Shown: positions 33,624 through 41,057 of the stretch, piece after piece
How positions within the stretch are numbered: position 1 is the stretch's first letter
Layout of the letters: each line of letters begins with the position of its first letter
NCBI GenBank assembly: GCA_038319025.1
Contig: JBBQCW010000015.1
Span: forward strand, 15,555-79,554
Length of the DNA stretch: 64,000 nt
Origin: JBBQCW01 sp038319025
Lineage (GTDB): Bacteria > Actinomycetota > Thermoleophilia > Solirubrobacterales > Solirubrobacteraceae
Direction of reading: 5' to 3'
Notes under the pieces: generated by a model
Databases searched by the model: none
Told to the model about the DNA's origin: nothing
The model's input: only the letters and a program-made list of their open reading frames with translations
Program-made: the position numbers and the translations under genes

Positions 33624-33772
33624 ACGAGCGGGGGACCCAAAGTTGGCCTGACATATGAGGCCGGCAGGGGCGAATCGGTCGCAGAGGCGGCCGTAGCGGT
33701 ACCACGTCGCGCGTGCCGGATGCACGAGCGCGAGGTCGTCGCGAGCCCGTCAGCTAACCCCGTAGGCGACCG
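33592..33772 (+). promoter_or_regulatory. cyclic di-AMP riboswitch (ydaO-yuaA type)
   Basis: The conserved blocks of this aptamer class occur in order: GCCGAGTC (33597-33604), GCGGGGGACCCA (about 33628-33639), GGGGCGAATCGG (about 33667-33678), and GAGCCCGTCAGCTAACCCC then GTAGGCG (33744-33768). The closing helix pairs TCGCC (33594-33598) with GGCGA (33765-33769). A 10-bp internal hairpin is formed by TCGTCTGCGC and GCGCGGACGA. In actinobacteria this riboswitch commonly precedes cell-wall remodelling genes and turns them off when c-di-AMP is high, which fits the RlpA-type gene 20 nt downstream. The expression platform is not obvious by eye. Confidence 0.9.
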
Positions 33773-33792
33773 ATACCGAAGGAGGACCTCGG

Positions 33793-34761
33793 ATGAGGCC
33801 CATGCTCAATTCACGCGCTCGTCGCGCGTCGCTCGCCCTGTGCGGGCTCGCCTGCATCATGTCGGCGACCATCACCAGTACCGCGCATGCCGCGGCGTCC
33901 GCCCCGACGACCCACCCGGCCATCGAGGCCCAGGTCGTCGATCGTCACCTGACCTGGGGCGAGGCGGTCACGGTGACCGGCCGCGTCCACGGTGCCGATA
34001 CCGCTCCCATCGTGACGCTGCAGTTCCGCGGCCACGACGGCGTGTGGAGCACCGTGGGCACCACTCGGGCACACCACCGTGCCTACCGCTTCCACCAAAC
34101 CCTGCCGGGTCGGGGGGACGTGCGCGTCACCTTAGGCGATGGCGCACAGGCCGTTCTCGCCTCGACCGGCGGGACGCCGCTCGCGCCCAGCACCACCGGC
34201 GCCCACGGTGTTCGCGTCAGCGCCGCCCTGTTTGTGCGGCACAAGCATCTGAACCTGAACGGAGGCCGCCGCGTGTCGTTGTCCGGCGTGGTCCTGCCGC
34301 ATCGCGGTGGACGCCTCGTCGTCGCACAGCGCCGCAGCGGCCACCGCTGGATCACCCAGGCGCGTGACCGGACCGACGGCAACGGGCATTTCAAGCTCGC
34401 TTGGCGGGCCGGCTCGGGCGCCCGCGTACGGGTCACCGCCTCGGGTGACGCCACCGTCAACGCGGCGACCAGCAACGTCGGGCGAGTCAACGTCATGCGT
34501 GACGCGCTCGCCTCCTGGTACGGGGACTACGGCGGGCCGCTGGCCTGTGGTGGCACCCTCGGCTCCAGCCAGATGGGTGTGGCCAACAAGTCGCTGCCCT
34601 GCGGCACGATGGTCACCATCGCCTACCGCGGACGCACAGTTCGCGTTCCGGTCATCGATCGCGGCCCGTACGTCGGTGGCCGTGAGTTCGACCTCACCGG
34701 CGCCACCGCACATGCGCTGGGCTTCGACGGTGTCGGCACCATCCAGGTGTCGACCCGGTAA
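33793..34761 (+). CDS. secreted RlpA-type double-psi beta-barrel protein
   Basis: Exported cell-wall-associated protein (322 aa). Signal peptide about residues 1-36 (ALCGLACIMSATITSTAHAA). Two beta-sandwich-like segments follow (about 45-115 and 155-230). The C-terminal RlpA/3D double-psi beta-barrel begins at LASWYGDYGGPLACGGTLGS and ends with VPVIDRGPYVGGREFDLTGA. In RlpA this fold binds or cleaves glycan strands lacking stem peptides; the Asp residues typical of active members are present. AAGGAGG ends 7 nt before the ATG. Expression should be controlled by the c-di-AMP riboswitch directly upstream. Confidence 0.9.
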   Translation: MRPMLNSRARRASLALCGLACIMSATITSTAHAAASAPTTHPAIEAQVVDRHLTWGEAVTVTGRVHGADTAPIVTLQFRGHDGVWSTVGTTRAHHRAYRFHQTLPGRGDVRVTLGDGAQAVLASTGGTPLAPSTTGAHGVRVSAALFVRHKHLNLNGGRRVSLSGVVLPHRGGRLVVAQRRSGHRWITQARDRTDGNGHFKLAWRAGSGARVRVTASGDATVNAATSNVGRVNVMRDALASWYGDYGGPLACGGTLGSSQMGVANKSLPCGTMVTIAYRGRTVRVPVIDRGPYVGGREFDLTGATAHALGFDGVGTIQVSTR

Positions 34762-34798
34762 CGATTGAGCGTCGTGCGGGGCGCGTACCCTCGGGTGC

Positions 34799-35857
34799 GT
34801 GCCCCGCACCATCGCCCACGTCGATCTGGACGCCTTCTATGCGTCGGTCGAGTTGCTCCGCCGCCCGGAGTTGCGGGGCAAACCGGTGATCGTGGCCGGC
34901 AGTGGCCCGCGCGCTGTGGTCACCACGGCCAGCTACGAGGCCCGCGCGTTTGGAGTGGGATCGGCGATGCCGGCCGCTCGCGCGCGCCGGCTGTGCCCCG
35001 ATGGCATCGTGATCGCGCCTGACTTCACGGCCTACCGCGAGGTGTCCTCGCAGGTGATGGCGCTCGTCCGCGACACCGTCGACGACGTCGAGATCCTCGG
35101 CATGGACGAGGCCTACCTCGACCTGACGAAGCTGTTCTCGCCCAAGACCGCCATGCGCGGTCTCGTGAGCGCGGTACGCGTGCAGACCGGCATGAGCATG
35201 TCGGTGGGGATGGGGCCGAACAAGCTGGTGGCCAAGGTCGCCTCCGACGCGGAAAAGCCAGTCGGCTTCGTGGTCCTGAGCCGCGAAGCTGCTTGCGAGC
35301 GGTTCGCCCAGTCTCCGCCAGGGCTCGTGCCGGGCATCGGTCCGCGAACCGCGGAGCGACTGGAGCGCATGGGGCTGCGGACGCTTGCCGCGCTGGCGGT
35401 GGCCGATGAGGCCGCGCTGTCGCAAGCGTTTGGTGCCCGCCAAGGCCCGTGGCTGCGCCGGCGGGCCCAGTTTGAGGACGACGGGGCTGTGACTGGGGAC
35501 AGGATCGCCGTCTCCGAGTCGCGCGAGACGACGTTTGACGTGGACATCACCGATCGCGCCGAGCAGGAGCAGCGGCTGGAGGCGCTGGCTCGACGGCTGT
35601 GCGCCGCGCTGGCCAAGGAGGAGCGCCGTGGTCGGAACGTGGCGATCAAGGTCCGGCTGGACGATTGGACCACGGTCACCCGGGCACGCACGCTTCCGGT
35701 CGCCACCAACGACGCTGACGAGGTCGTCGCCATCTCGCGCGAGTTGCTGCGTACGTACGCGCCCCAGCGCCCTGTCCGGCTCCTCGGCGTGAAGGTCGCG
35801 GCGTTCGTCGATGCAGGCCCACCCGGACCCGACGGGCAGCTCGCGCTGTCGGTGTAG
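34799..35857 (+). CDS. dinB: DNA polymerase IV (Y family)
   Basis: Translesion polymerase (352 aa). The catalytic carboxylates are in HVDLDAFYASVELLRRPEL (about residues 6-24) and LGMDEAYLDLTKLF (about 100). The thumb HhH motif is GLVPGIGPRTAERLERMGL and the little-finger domain follows from about 230 (VSESRETTFDVDITDRAEQE). The C-terminus is short with no obvious separate clamp-binding tail. GTG 34799 is preceded by TACCCT (34786-34791) at 7 nt, so a leaderless transcript is likely. No LexA box was seen. Confidence 0.93.
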   Translation: MPRTIAHVDLDAFYASVELLRRPELRGKPVIVAGSGPRAVVTTASYEARAFGVGSAMPAARARRLCPDGIVIAPDFTAYREVSSQVMALVRDTVDDVEILGMDEAYLDLTKLFSPKTAMRGLVSAVRVQTGMSMSVGMGPNKLVAKVASDAEKPVGFVVLSREAACERFAQSPPGLVPGIGPRTAERLERMGLRTLAALAVADEAALSQAFGARQGPWLRRRAQFEDDGAVTGDRIAVSESRETTFDVDITDRAEQEQRLEALARRLCAALAKEERRGRNVAIKVRLDDWTTVTRARTLPVATNDADEVVAISRELLRTYAPQRPVRLLGVKVAAFVDAGPPGPDGQLALSV

Positions 35858-35866
35858 ATTTTGGGT

Positions 35867-36676
35867 ATGCCCAACGCCCGCGTCACCGGCCGCAACCTGA
35901 ACTACGAACGCTCAGGGTCCGGGCCGCCTCTGCTTCTGATCCAGGGCATGAGCGGCAACCATCTGCATTGGGGTGAGCCGTTCCTGGCCCTGCTGGAGCC
36001 GCACTTCGACGTGATCGTTTACGACCACCGCGGCATCGGCCATTCCGACCCGGCCGACGAGCCCTTCACGATCGCCGATCTCGCCGACGACGCGGCCGGT
36101 CTGCTCGATGCTCTGTCCGTCGAAAGTGCCCATGTGATGGGAATCTCGATGGGCGGGATGACGGCGCAGGAACTGGTGCTGCGCCACCCGGGCAAGGTGC
36201 GCACACTCACCATCGGCTGCTCCTACTGCGGCGGCCCGGAAGCCCAATTGGCGGGCCCCGAGGTGATGACCGGCCTGGCGCAGGCCATGATGAGCGGAGA
36301 CCGCGAGCGCGCGCTGCGGGCCGGCTTCGAGGTCAACGTGTCGAAGGCGTTCCAGACCGAGGAGCACTTTGCCGTCTTCCGCGAGATCGGTATGGCGTTG
36401 CCCGCTCCGCTGGCCGTGATCATGCTGCAGATGCAGGCGATCGGCTCGTTTGACACCAGCGCCCGGCTGGGCGAGGTAACAGCTCCCACCCTTGTGATGC
36501 ACGGCGACGAAGACCAGATGCTGCCGGTCGCCAACGGTGAGCTGATCGCTCGACTGATCCCGGACGCGCGTTTCGAACTGTTTCCGGGGGCCGGGCATCT
36601 GTTCTGGTGGGAGGACACCGAGCGGGCCGCGCGCCTGGTGGTCGAACACGCCGGGCTCGCCGTTCCGAGCGCCTGA
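35867..36676 (+). CDS. alpha/beta hydrolase
   Basis: Cytoplasmic alpha/beta-hydrolase (269 aa). Oxyanion region LLLIQGMSGNHLHWGEPF (about residues 22-39), VYDHRGIGHSDPADEP (about 50), nucleophile elbow VMGISMGGMTAQELVLRHPG (about 88-107; Ser of GISMGG), Asp in MHGDEDQMLP and the catalytic His in LFPGAGHLFWWED. Substrate unknown. TAGATT (35855-35860), overlapping the dinB stop, is 6 nt before ATG 35867, so it has its own leaderless start. The next two genes appear to form a unit with it. Confidence 0.88.
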   Translation: MPNARVTGRNLNYERSGSGPPLLLIQGMSGNHLHWGEPFLALLEPHFDVIVYDHRGIGHSDPADEPFTIADLADDAAGLLDALSVESAHVMGISMGGMTAQELVLRHPGKVRTLTIGCSYCGGPEAQLAGPEVMTGLAQAMMSGDRERALRAGFEVNVSKAFQTEEHFAVFREIGMALPAPLAVIMLQMQAIGSFDTSARLGEVTAPTLVMHGDEDQMLPVANGELIARLIPDARFELFPGAGHLFWWEDTERAARLVVEHAGLAVPSA

Positions 36677-36684
36677 GGCCCCTC

Positions 36685-37515
36685 ATGGGTGCGTTCACCG
36701 TCACGCGCGGCGGCGTCGTCTTGGCCGGCGAGGAAGCCGGGGCAGGCGTCCCCGTCGTCCTGCTGCACGGCCTGACCGCCAGCCGGCGCTACGTCGTGAT
36801 GGGCTCCCGTGCGCTGGAGCGCTCAGGTCACCGTGTGATCAGCTACGACGCCCGCGGCCATGGGGAATCGAGCCCGGCGGAGCAGGAGGCGGCCTACGGC
36901 TACCCGGACCTCACGGCCGACCTGCTGGCCGTCCTGGACGCGCTCGGGGCGGAGCGCGCCGTGCTCGTCGGCGCGTCGATGGGCGCCCACACGGCGTTGC
37001 GCCTGGCGCTGGCGGCACCTGACCGCGTAGCCGGCCTCGTCGTCATCACTCCGGCCTACGACGAGATGCAGTTCGGCGACGCGGACTCGCTGGCCCGCTG
37101 GGATGCCCTCGCCGACGGCCTGCGCTCGGGCGGTATCGAGGGCTTCGTGGCCGCGTACGGAGTGGAGAACGTACCTGCCGCTTGGCGGGACACGATCGTC
37201 ACCGTGCTGCACCAACGGCTGGCCGCCCACGAACATCCGGGAGCCGTCGCCGACGCGCTGAACGCCGTTCCACGCTCCCGGCCGTTCCGTTCGGTGCGTG
37301 ACCTGCTCGTGCTCACCTGCCCCGTCACGGTCGTCGCCGATCGTGACGAAGCCGACCCCGGGCATCCGCTGGCCCTGGGTGAGGCGTACGCCGCCGCGAT
37401 CCCAGGCGCGCGGCTCGTTGTGGAGGCGGAAGGCAAGTCGCCGCTGGCTTGGCAGGGAGGCCAGCTCTCTCTAGTGATCGCCGACCTGGTCGAGCAGGTG
37501 GGGGAGACGCAATGA
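36685..37515 (+). CDS. alpha/beta hydrolase
   Basis: Second alpha/beta-hydrolase of the unit (276 aa), only distantly like its neighbour. PVVLLHGLTASRRYVVMGSR (about residues 23-42), SYDARGHGESSPAEQE (about 54), nucleophile elbow VLVGASMGAHTALRLALAAP (about 94-113; Ser of GASMGA), Asp in VVADRDEADPGHP. The expected C-terminal His is less clear, because LVVEAEGKSPLAWQGG has no GH motif, so activity may be altered. ATG 36685 is 8 nt after the preceding stop; an upstream in-frame extension overlaps that gene. Confidence 0.82.
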   Translation: MGAFTVTRGGVVLAGEEAGAGVPVVLLHGLTASRRYVVMGSRALERSGHRVISYDARGHGESSPAEQEAAYGYPDLTADLLAVLDALGAERAVLVGASMGAHTALRLALAAPDRVAGLVVITPAYDEMQFGDADSLARWDALADGLRSGGIEGFVAAYGVENVPAAWRDTIVTVLHQRLAAHEHPGAVADALNAVPRSRPFRSVRDLLVLTCPVTVVADRDEADPGHPLALGEAYAAAIPGARLVVEAEGKSPLAWQGGQLSLVIADLVEQVGETQ

Positions 37516-38294
37516 GCGACGCGCTGTTCAGCCGTGACGGCGATCTCTTCATCCCGTCGGCTCACACCCGAGGCCCCTGGAGCGCTGAGCAGCAGCATGG
37601 TGGCGCTCCCGCCGCACTGCTGGCCGACATGGTCGGACGGGCGGAGGGCGGTGAGGAGATGGTTGTCTGTCGCTTGACCTACGAATTCCTTGGCCCTGTG
37701 CCGTTGGTGCCGTTGAAGGTCGCCGTGCGCGTGGCCAAGGCCGGGCGACGGTTTCAACTGCTGGAAGGCGAACTGATTGACGTTGACGGCCGCGTCTTGG
37801 TGCGCGTGCGCGGGGTGCGACTACGGCGCGGGGCTGTGGAGCTGGGCGATGCGGCGAACTCCGAGCCGACGCCGCGACCTGGCCCGGAGGCGTCGACCCC
37901 TGGGTCCTTTGAGACCGGCGGCGTGGGCTTCGGGAGCAGCGCTACCGAGTCCCGTTGGGCGCAGGGAGAACTGGCGACCGTCGGGCCCGCCCGGGTCTGG
38001 TTTCGGCTCGCCATGCCGCTGGTGGCCGGCGAGACGCCGACGGCCACGGCCCGTGTCGCAGCCGCAGCGGACTTCGGGAACGGCGTCAGCCGCCTGCTCG
38101 ACTTTCGCACCCACTTCTTCATCAACACCGACCTGACGATCCATCTGGTCCGTGAGCCAAAGGGCGAATGGGTACTGATAGACGCTCGCACACAGCTCGA
38201 CCCACAGGGCACGGGCGTCGCGTCGTCCAGGCTCTACGACCAAGATGGGCCGATCGGGGTCGCCGCTCAAACGCTGTTCGTAGACGTTCGTTGA
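37512..38294 (+). CDS. TesB-like double-hotdog thioesterase family protein
   Basis: Acyl-CoA thioesterase-like protein (260 aa) with two hotdog halves. The N-terminal half has TRGPWSAEQQHGGAPAALLA (about residues 19-38), where the HGG turn is typical, and the second half has FGNGVSRLLDFRTHFFINTD (about 189-208), the TesB-like second-hotdog block, with HLVREPKGEWVLIDARTQLD after it. ATG 37512 overlaps the previous stop (ATGA). With two hydrolases upstream it suggests a small ester/thioester-processing operon, substrate unknown. Confidence 0.83.
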   Translation: MSDALFSRDGDLFIPSAHTRGPWSAEQQHGGAPAALLADMVGRAEGGEEMVVCRLTYEFLGPVPLVPLKVAVRVAKAGRRFQLLEGELIDVDGRVLVRVRGVRLRRGAVELGDAANSEPTPRPGPEASTPGSFETGGVGFGSSATESRWAQGELATVGPARVWFRLAMPLVAGETPTATARVAAAADFGNGVSRLLDFRTHFFINTDLTIHLVREPKGEWVLIDARTQLDPQGTGVASSRLYDQDGPIGVAAQTLFVDVR

Positions 38295-38339
38295 ACGGCG
38301 TTCAGAAGGCCGAGGACGGCGTCCCGCATACTTCCCACG

Positions 38340-38564
38340 ATGCGTGACGTCATCCTGCGCGGCGAGGACATCCGCCTCGGCCAGCTGCTCAAGTTCGCCG
38401 GCATCGCCGACTCCGGGGGCGAGGCGAAGGAGTTGCTGGCCTCCGGGTCGGTCACCGTGAACGGTGAGCCGGAGGCGCGGCGCGGTCGCACGCTGAGGGC
38501 CGGCGACGTGGTCGGCGTGGCCGAAGAGCAGCTGCGCATCGTGGGCGGCGCCGTTGCCCCGTGA
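38340..38564 (+). CDS. small S4-domain RNA-binding protein
   Basis: A 74-aa protein consisting of one S4 domain, like YbcJ/YaaA-type proteins. LGQLLKFAGIADSGGEAKEL (about residues 14-33) and ASGSVTVNGEPEARRGRTLR (about 35-54) are the helix-turn and beta-turn of the fold. Such proteins bind structured RNA and are often associated with ribosomes or replication genes. The J-domain gene begins inside its 3' end, so translation is coupled. Confidence 0.82.
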   Translation: MRDVILRGEDIRLGQLLKFAGIADSGGEAKELLASGSVTVNGEPEARRGRTLRAGDVVGVAEEQLRIVGGAVAP

Positions 38565-39234
38565 GCTGGATGGTGCCTACGCGCTCCTAGGGCTCAGCCC
38601 CGGGGCCGGGGCCGACGAGGTCGCGGCGGCCTACCGGCGCCGGGCCAAAGCTCTGCACCCCGATCGCACGGGTGCCGACGATGCGGCTCAGATGGCGGCG
38701 GTGAACGCCGCACACGATGTACTCACCGCGGCCCTCCTCCACGGTCTGGGCGGTGGGGAGGATCCAGCGGGTCCACCGTCTGATCCGCGCACGCCCGGCT
38801 TCGGCGTGACCCCGCCACCTCCGGCGCCGTCGGCGGCTGCCCGAGCACGCCGCCTGGGGCACTGGCTGCCCGCGGCGACACGCCGTGCGCTGGGCCCCGA
38901 GCTCCTGCGTGAACTCGAAGACGGGGAGATGGTGGACGTCGTTACCCTTACGTCAACCTGGGCCAGCGGCCGGACGGTGCTCGCCGTCACCGACCGCAGG
39001 GTGCTGTGGCTGCTGGACGATGCCGTCAGTGGCCGGGTCCGCTCGCTGAGCTACGTGAACTTGCTCAACGTCAGCCAGGCGGTACGTGGCCGGCGGCGGC
39101 GCACCGGCAGCGTGCGGCTCGCGCCTCGGCAGGGTCGCGGGGTCACCTTCACCGAACTTGCGCCCGAGCTGGCCCAAGCGATCGCCCGGCGGGTGGACGC
39201 CGGCCGCCGGGCCTCGGACCCGCGAGGCCGCTGA
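38554..39234 (+). CDS. J-domain protein with C-terminal PH-like domain
   Basis: DnaJ-type co-chaperone-like protein (226 aa). The J domain is at residues 5-65, with LDGAYALLGLSPGAGADEVA, AAYRRRAKALHPDRTGADDA; the HPD tripeptide needed to stimulate DnaK is present. A Pro-rich linker is followed by a domain of about 90 residues (EDGEMVDVVTLTSTWASGRT, LAVTDRRVLWLLDD) that looks like a bacterial PH-type fold. There is no zinc-finger region, so it is not a canonical DnaJ. Start is TTG 38554, overlapping the S4 gene by 11 nt. Confidence 0.82.
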   Translation: MPRELDGAYALLGLSPGAGADEVAAAYRRRAKALHPDRTGADDAAQMAAVNAAHDVLTAALLHGLGGGEDPAGPPSDPRTPGFGVTPPPPAPSAAARARRLGHWLPAATRRALGPELLRELEDGEMVDVVTLTSTWASGRTVLAVTDRRVLWLLDDAVSGRVRSLSYVNLLNVSQAVRGRRRRTGSVRLAPRQGRGVTFTELAPELAQAIARRVDAGRRASDPRGR

Positions 39235-39245
39235 GCGATGCTCAG
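39231..39245. terminator. small hairpin spanning both convergent stop codons
   Basis: CTGAGC-GAT-GCTCAG is a perfect 6-bp stem. The TGA of the J-domain gene (39232-39234) and the TGA of the SRPBCC gene on the other strand (39242-39244) form opposite arms. Probably a weak bidirectional terminator. Confidence 0.4.
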
Positions 39246-39679
39246 GCGAAGGTGGCGGCGAGTTCTCGAAGCGTGCCGTTGAGCACGCGGTTGCGAACCT
39301 TCGTCTCGGCCGGCCCGCGCAGCAACAGGCCGAGCTTGAACCCGGGGTCGACCATGACTTCCATGCGCACGGAGGCCAGCCCGCCAAGCAACGGTTCGAT
39401 CCGGTAGCCGCCGGTCATGTCCTTCAGGTCGCCGTCCTCGTACGTCCAGGTGATCGCGTTCGGCGCGTCGTACTGGTAGCGCAGGACGGCCTTGAGGATG
39501 CTCACCTTCGCGTCCAAGCGGCTCGCGACGAGCACCGGGCGCCCGTCGTCGTCGCGCTCACGTACATCAACGTCGGACACGAAAGACTGCCAGGACGGGT
39601 AGGCCTCAACATCAGCGAGCCGGGCATACACGTCGGCCGCCGGAGCGGTGATTTCTGTGGTGGCGTCGCCCTTGAGCAT
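39242..39679 (-). CDS. SRPBCC-family (START-like) protein
   Basis: Ligand-pocket protein (145 aa), SRPBCC superfamily. TTEITAPAADVYARLADVEA (about residues 7-26) followed by YPSWQSFVSDVDVRERDDDG is the classical polyketide-cyclase/CoxG-like opening, and MEVMVDPGFKLGLLLRGPAE (about 105-124) precedes the C-terminal helix. No enzymatic residues are evident. TACCCT on the minus strand (plus-strand 39686-39691) lies 6 nt before ATG 39679, suggesting leaderless transcription. It is unrelated in position to the other SRPBCC gene at 24.3 kb. Confidence 0.82.
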   Translation of the reverse strand: MLKGDATTEITAPAADVYARLADVEAYPSWQSFVSDVDVRERDDDGRPVLVASRLDAKVSILKAVLRYQYDAPNAITWTYEDGDLKDMTGGYRIEPLLGGLASVRMEVMVDPGFKLGLLLRGPAETKVRNRVLNGTLRELAATFA

Positions 39680-39732
39680 GGCCGGAGGGTAGCCGGATCG
39701 TCGCGGGCGGGACGGGTAGGCTGGGTGCGGAA

Positions 39733-40779
39733 ATGACCCGCCGCCGCATCATCCAGCTCGCCGTGATCGCTCTGCTCGTGGCCGCCGCCGCGGCGTCGGA
39801 GTACGCGCCCGGGCCGGAGGTCCTCACTTTTGCGCTGTCGGCCTTGGCGCTTGGGGGGCTGGCTTACGTCGTCTCGCTGGGGACCGAGGAGTTGGGCACG
39901 CGCCTTCCGCCCGGGCGCACCGGCCTGCTGCAGTCCACGCTGGGGAACCTGCCCGAGCTTTTTGTCGTCCTCTTCGCGTTGCGCGACGGCCAGCTCGTGG
40001 TGGCCCAGACGTCGATCGTCGGCTCGATTTTGGCCAACGCGCTGCTGGTCCTGGGGATAACGATTGTCGTCGGGGCACGGCGGACGGAGGACGGCATCAT
40101 GCGCTTCGGCCGGCGCCTGCCCAACGACGCGACCACACTTCTGCTCCTGACGAGCTTCATCATCGTGCTCGTCGGGCTTTCGCTGGGCAGCGGCGACCCG
40201 GCCAGCACGCACGTCGATGACATATCGCTCTACGCCGCCATCGTCCTGTTGCTGGTCTACGGAGCCTGGGTGATTCCCTACGCACGCGCCGACACGGGCG
40301 CCGACAGCGAGCACAGCCCGACGATGTCAATGCGGACCACAGTCATCATGCTGACGCTCGGTGGCATCGGTGCCGCACTGGTCTCGGAGTGGTTCATCGG
40401 CGCGCTGGAGCCGGCCATAAAAACCCTCGGGATATCCGAGGCCTTCGCCGGTTTGGTCATCGTCGCGATCGCCGGTAACGCCGTCGAGAACGTGACGGCG
40501 TTCGTCCTCGCCGCGAAGGGCAAGAGCGACCTTGCGATCTCGGTGGTGAAGAACTCCGTGGCGCAGATCGCGGCGTTCCTTTTCCCCGTGCTGATCATCG
40601 TCTCCAGGCTGTTCGAGACTCACCTGACGTTCGCCTTGCCCGCGTACCTGATCGGAGCGCTCGGCCTGACGGCGATCGCCGTGTGGCAGGTCACCGGCGA
40701 CGGCGAGGCGATGGCCTTCGAGGGCTGGGCGTTGGTCGGCACCTACGTCATGCTCGCCGTCATCACCCTTTACGAGTAG
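39733..40779 (+). CDS. cation/proton antiporter of the CaCA (Cax/ChaA) family
   Basis: Integral membrane exchanger (348 aa) with about ten to eleven hydrophobic segments. Both alpha-repeat signatures of the CaCA superfamily are visible: QSTLGNLPELFVVLFALRDG with SIVGSILANALLVLG (about residues 67-117), and IAGNAVENVTAFVLAAKGKS with SVVKNSVAQIAAFLFPVL (about 246-290). The acidic residues (Glu in GNLPEL and GNAVEN) are the ion-binding ones in the family. Probably Ca2+/H+ exchange. TAGGCT (39717-39722) is 10 nt before the ATG. A structured non-coding stretch follows. Confidence 0.9.
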   Translation: MTRRRIIQLAVIALLVAAAAASEYAPGPEVLTFALSALALGGLAYVVSLGTEELGTRLPPGRTGLLQSTLGNLPELFVVLFALRDGQLVVAQTSIVGSILANALLVLGITIVVGARRTEDGIMRFGRRLPNDATTLLLLTSFIIVLVGLSLGSGDPASTHVDDISLYAAIVLLLVYGAWVIPYARADTGADSEHSPTMSMRTTVIMLTLGGIGAALVSEWFIGALEPAIKTLGISEAFAGLVIVAIAGNAVENVTAFVLAAKGKSDLAISVVKNSVAQIAAFLFPVLIIVSRLFETHLTFALPAYLIGALGLTAIAVWQVTGDGEAMAFEGWALVGTYVMLAVITLYE

Positions 40780-40805
40780 GGCGTTGGGGCTGCTAGCGTT
40801 CTGAG

Positions 40806-40951
40806 TCCGGCGGATCGCCCACTTGGCCGCGGCACCCTTGGGTGTCATCCGGATCCCCACTTCGGTGAGGAACGGAGGCTGGGAGTGTCTAACCGCCCAG
40901 GCAAGACACACCGTCCTGGGACGTTTGTAGTTAAGGGCGATCTATGACCGG
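40806..40951 (+). ncRNA. candidate structured RNA (unknown class)
   Basis: The 278-nt gap after the antiporter gene has no plausible gene but dense pairing. An outer helix pairs GATCGCCC (40813-40820) with GGGCGATC (40935-40942). Inside are GGCACC-CTTG-GGTGTC (40831-40846), a CAC-TTCG-GTG hairpin (40858-40867), GTGTCT (40885-40890) with AGACAC (40904-40909), and CGTC-CTGG-GACG (40912-40923). A terminator follows at once. An alternative pairing, GGAT near 40812 with ATCC near 40847, would break the outer helix, as in a switch. TAGCGT (40794-40799) is a possible -10. I do not recognise it as a known riboswitch, 6S, SRP, tmRNA or RNase P RNA. Confidence 0.45.
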
Positions 40952-40996
40952 GGTGGCCGGGCGGGGTTTCTTTCCGTCCGGCCACCACTTTCTCCT
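40952..40996 (+). terminator. rho-independent terminator
   Basis: GGTGGCCGGGCGG (40952-40964) pairs with CCGTCCGGCCACC (40974-40986) through 13 bp including one G-U, with a 9-nt T-rich loop, followed by ACTTTCTCCT. It ends either the antiporter transcript or the candidate structured RNA, and could attenuate the secreted hydrolase gene that starts at 41058. Confidence 0.82.
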
Positions 40997-41057
40997 ACGG
41001 TCACGCGATGGGGCCAAGCGCGGTACGGTCGGCAGGTCCAGTTGAGGAGAGAGTCAC

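Noticed and set aside
33459..33725. 88-codon open frame on the minus strand
   Set aside because: It lies entirely over the riboswitch and its duplicated unit, has repeat-derived residues and no ribosome site; the conserved RNA on the other strand explains the region.
37056..37757. Minus-strand frame of 233 codons opposite the hydrolase/thioesterase pair
   Set aside because: Shadow frame; the overlapping ATGA junction of the plus-strand genes is far better supported.
40327..40911. 194-codon minus-strand frame crossing the antiporter gene and the structured gap
   Set aside because: Most of it is antisense to the antiporter; no ribosome site or domain, although part reads like ordinary protein.
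40780..41057. tRNA, tmRNA, SRP RNA or RNase P RNA in the structured gap
   Set aside because: No tRNA T-loop GGTTCGAAT block, no SRP GGAA apical loop and no RNase P GAGGAAAGTC block were found.
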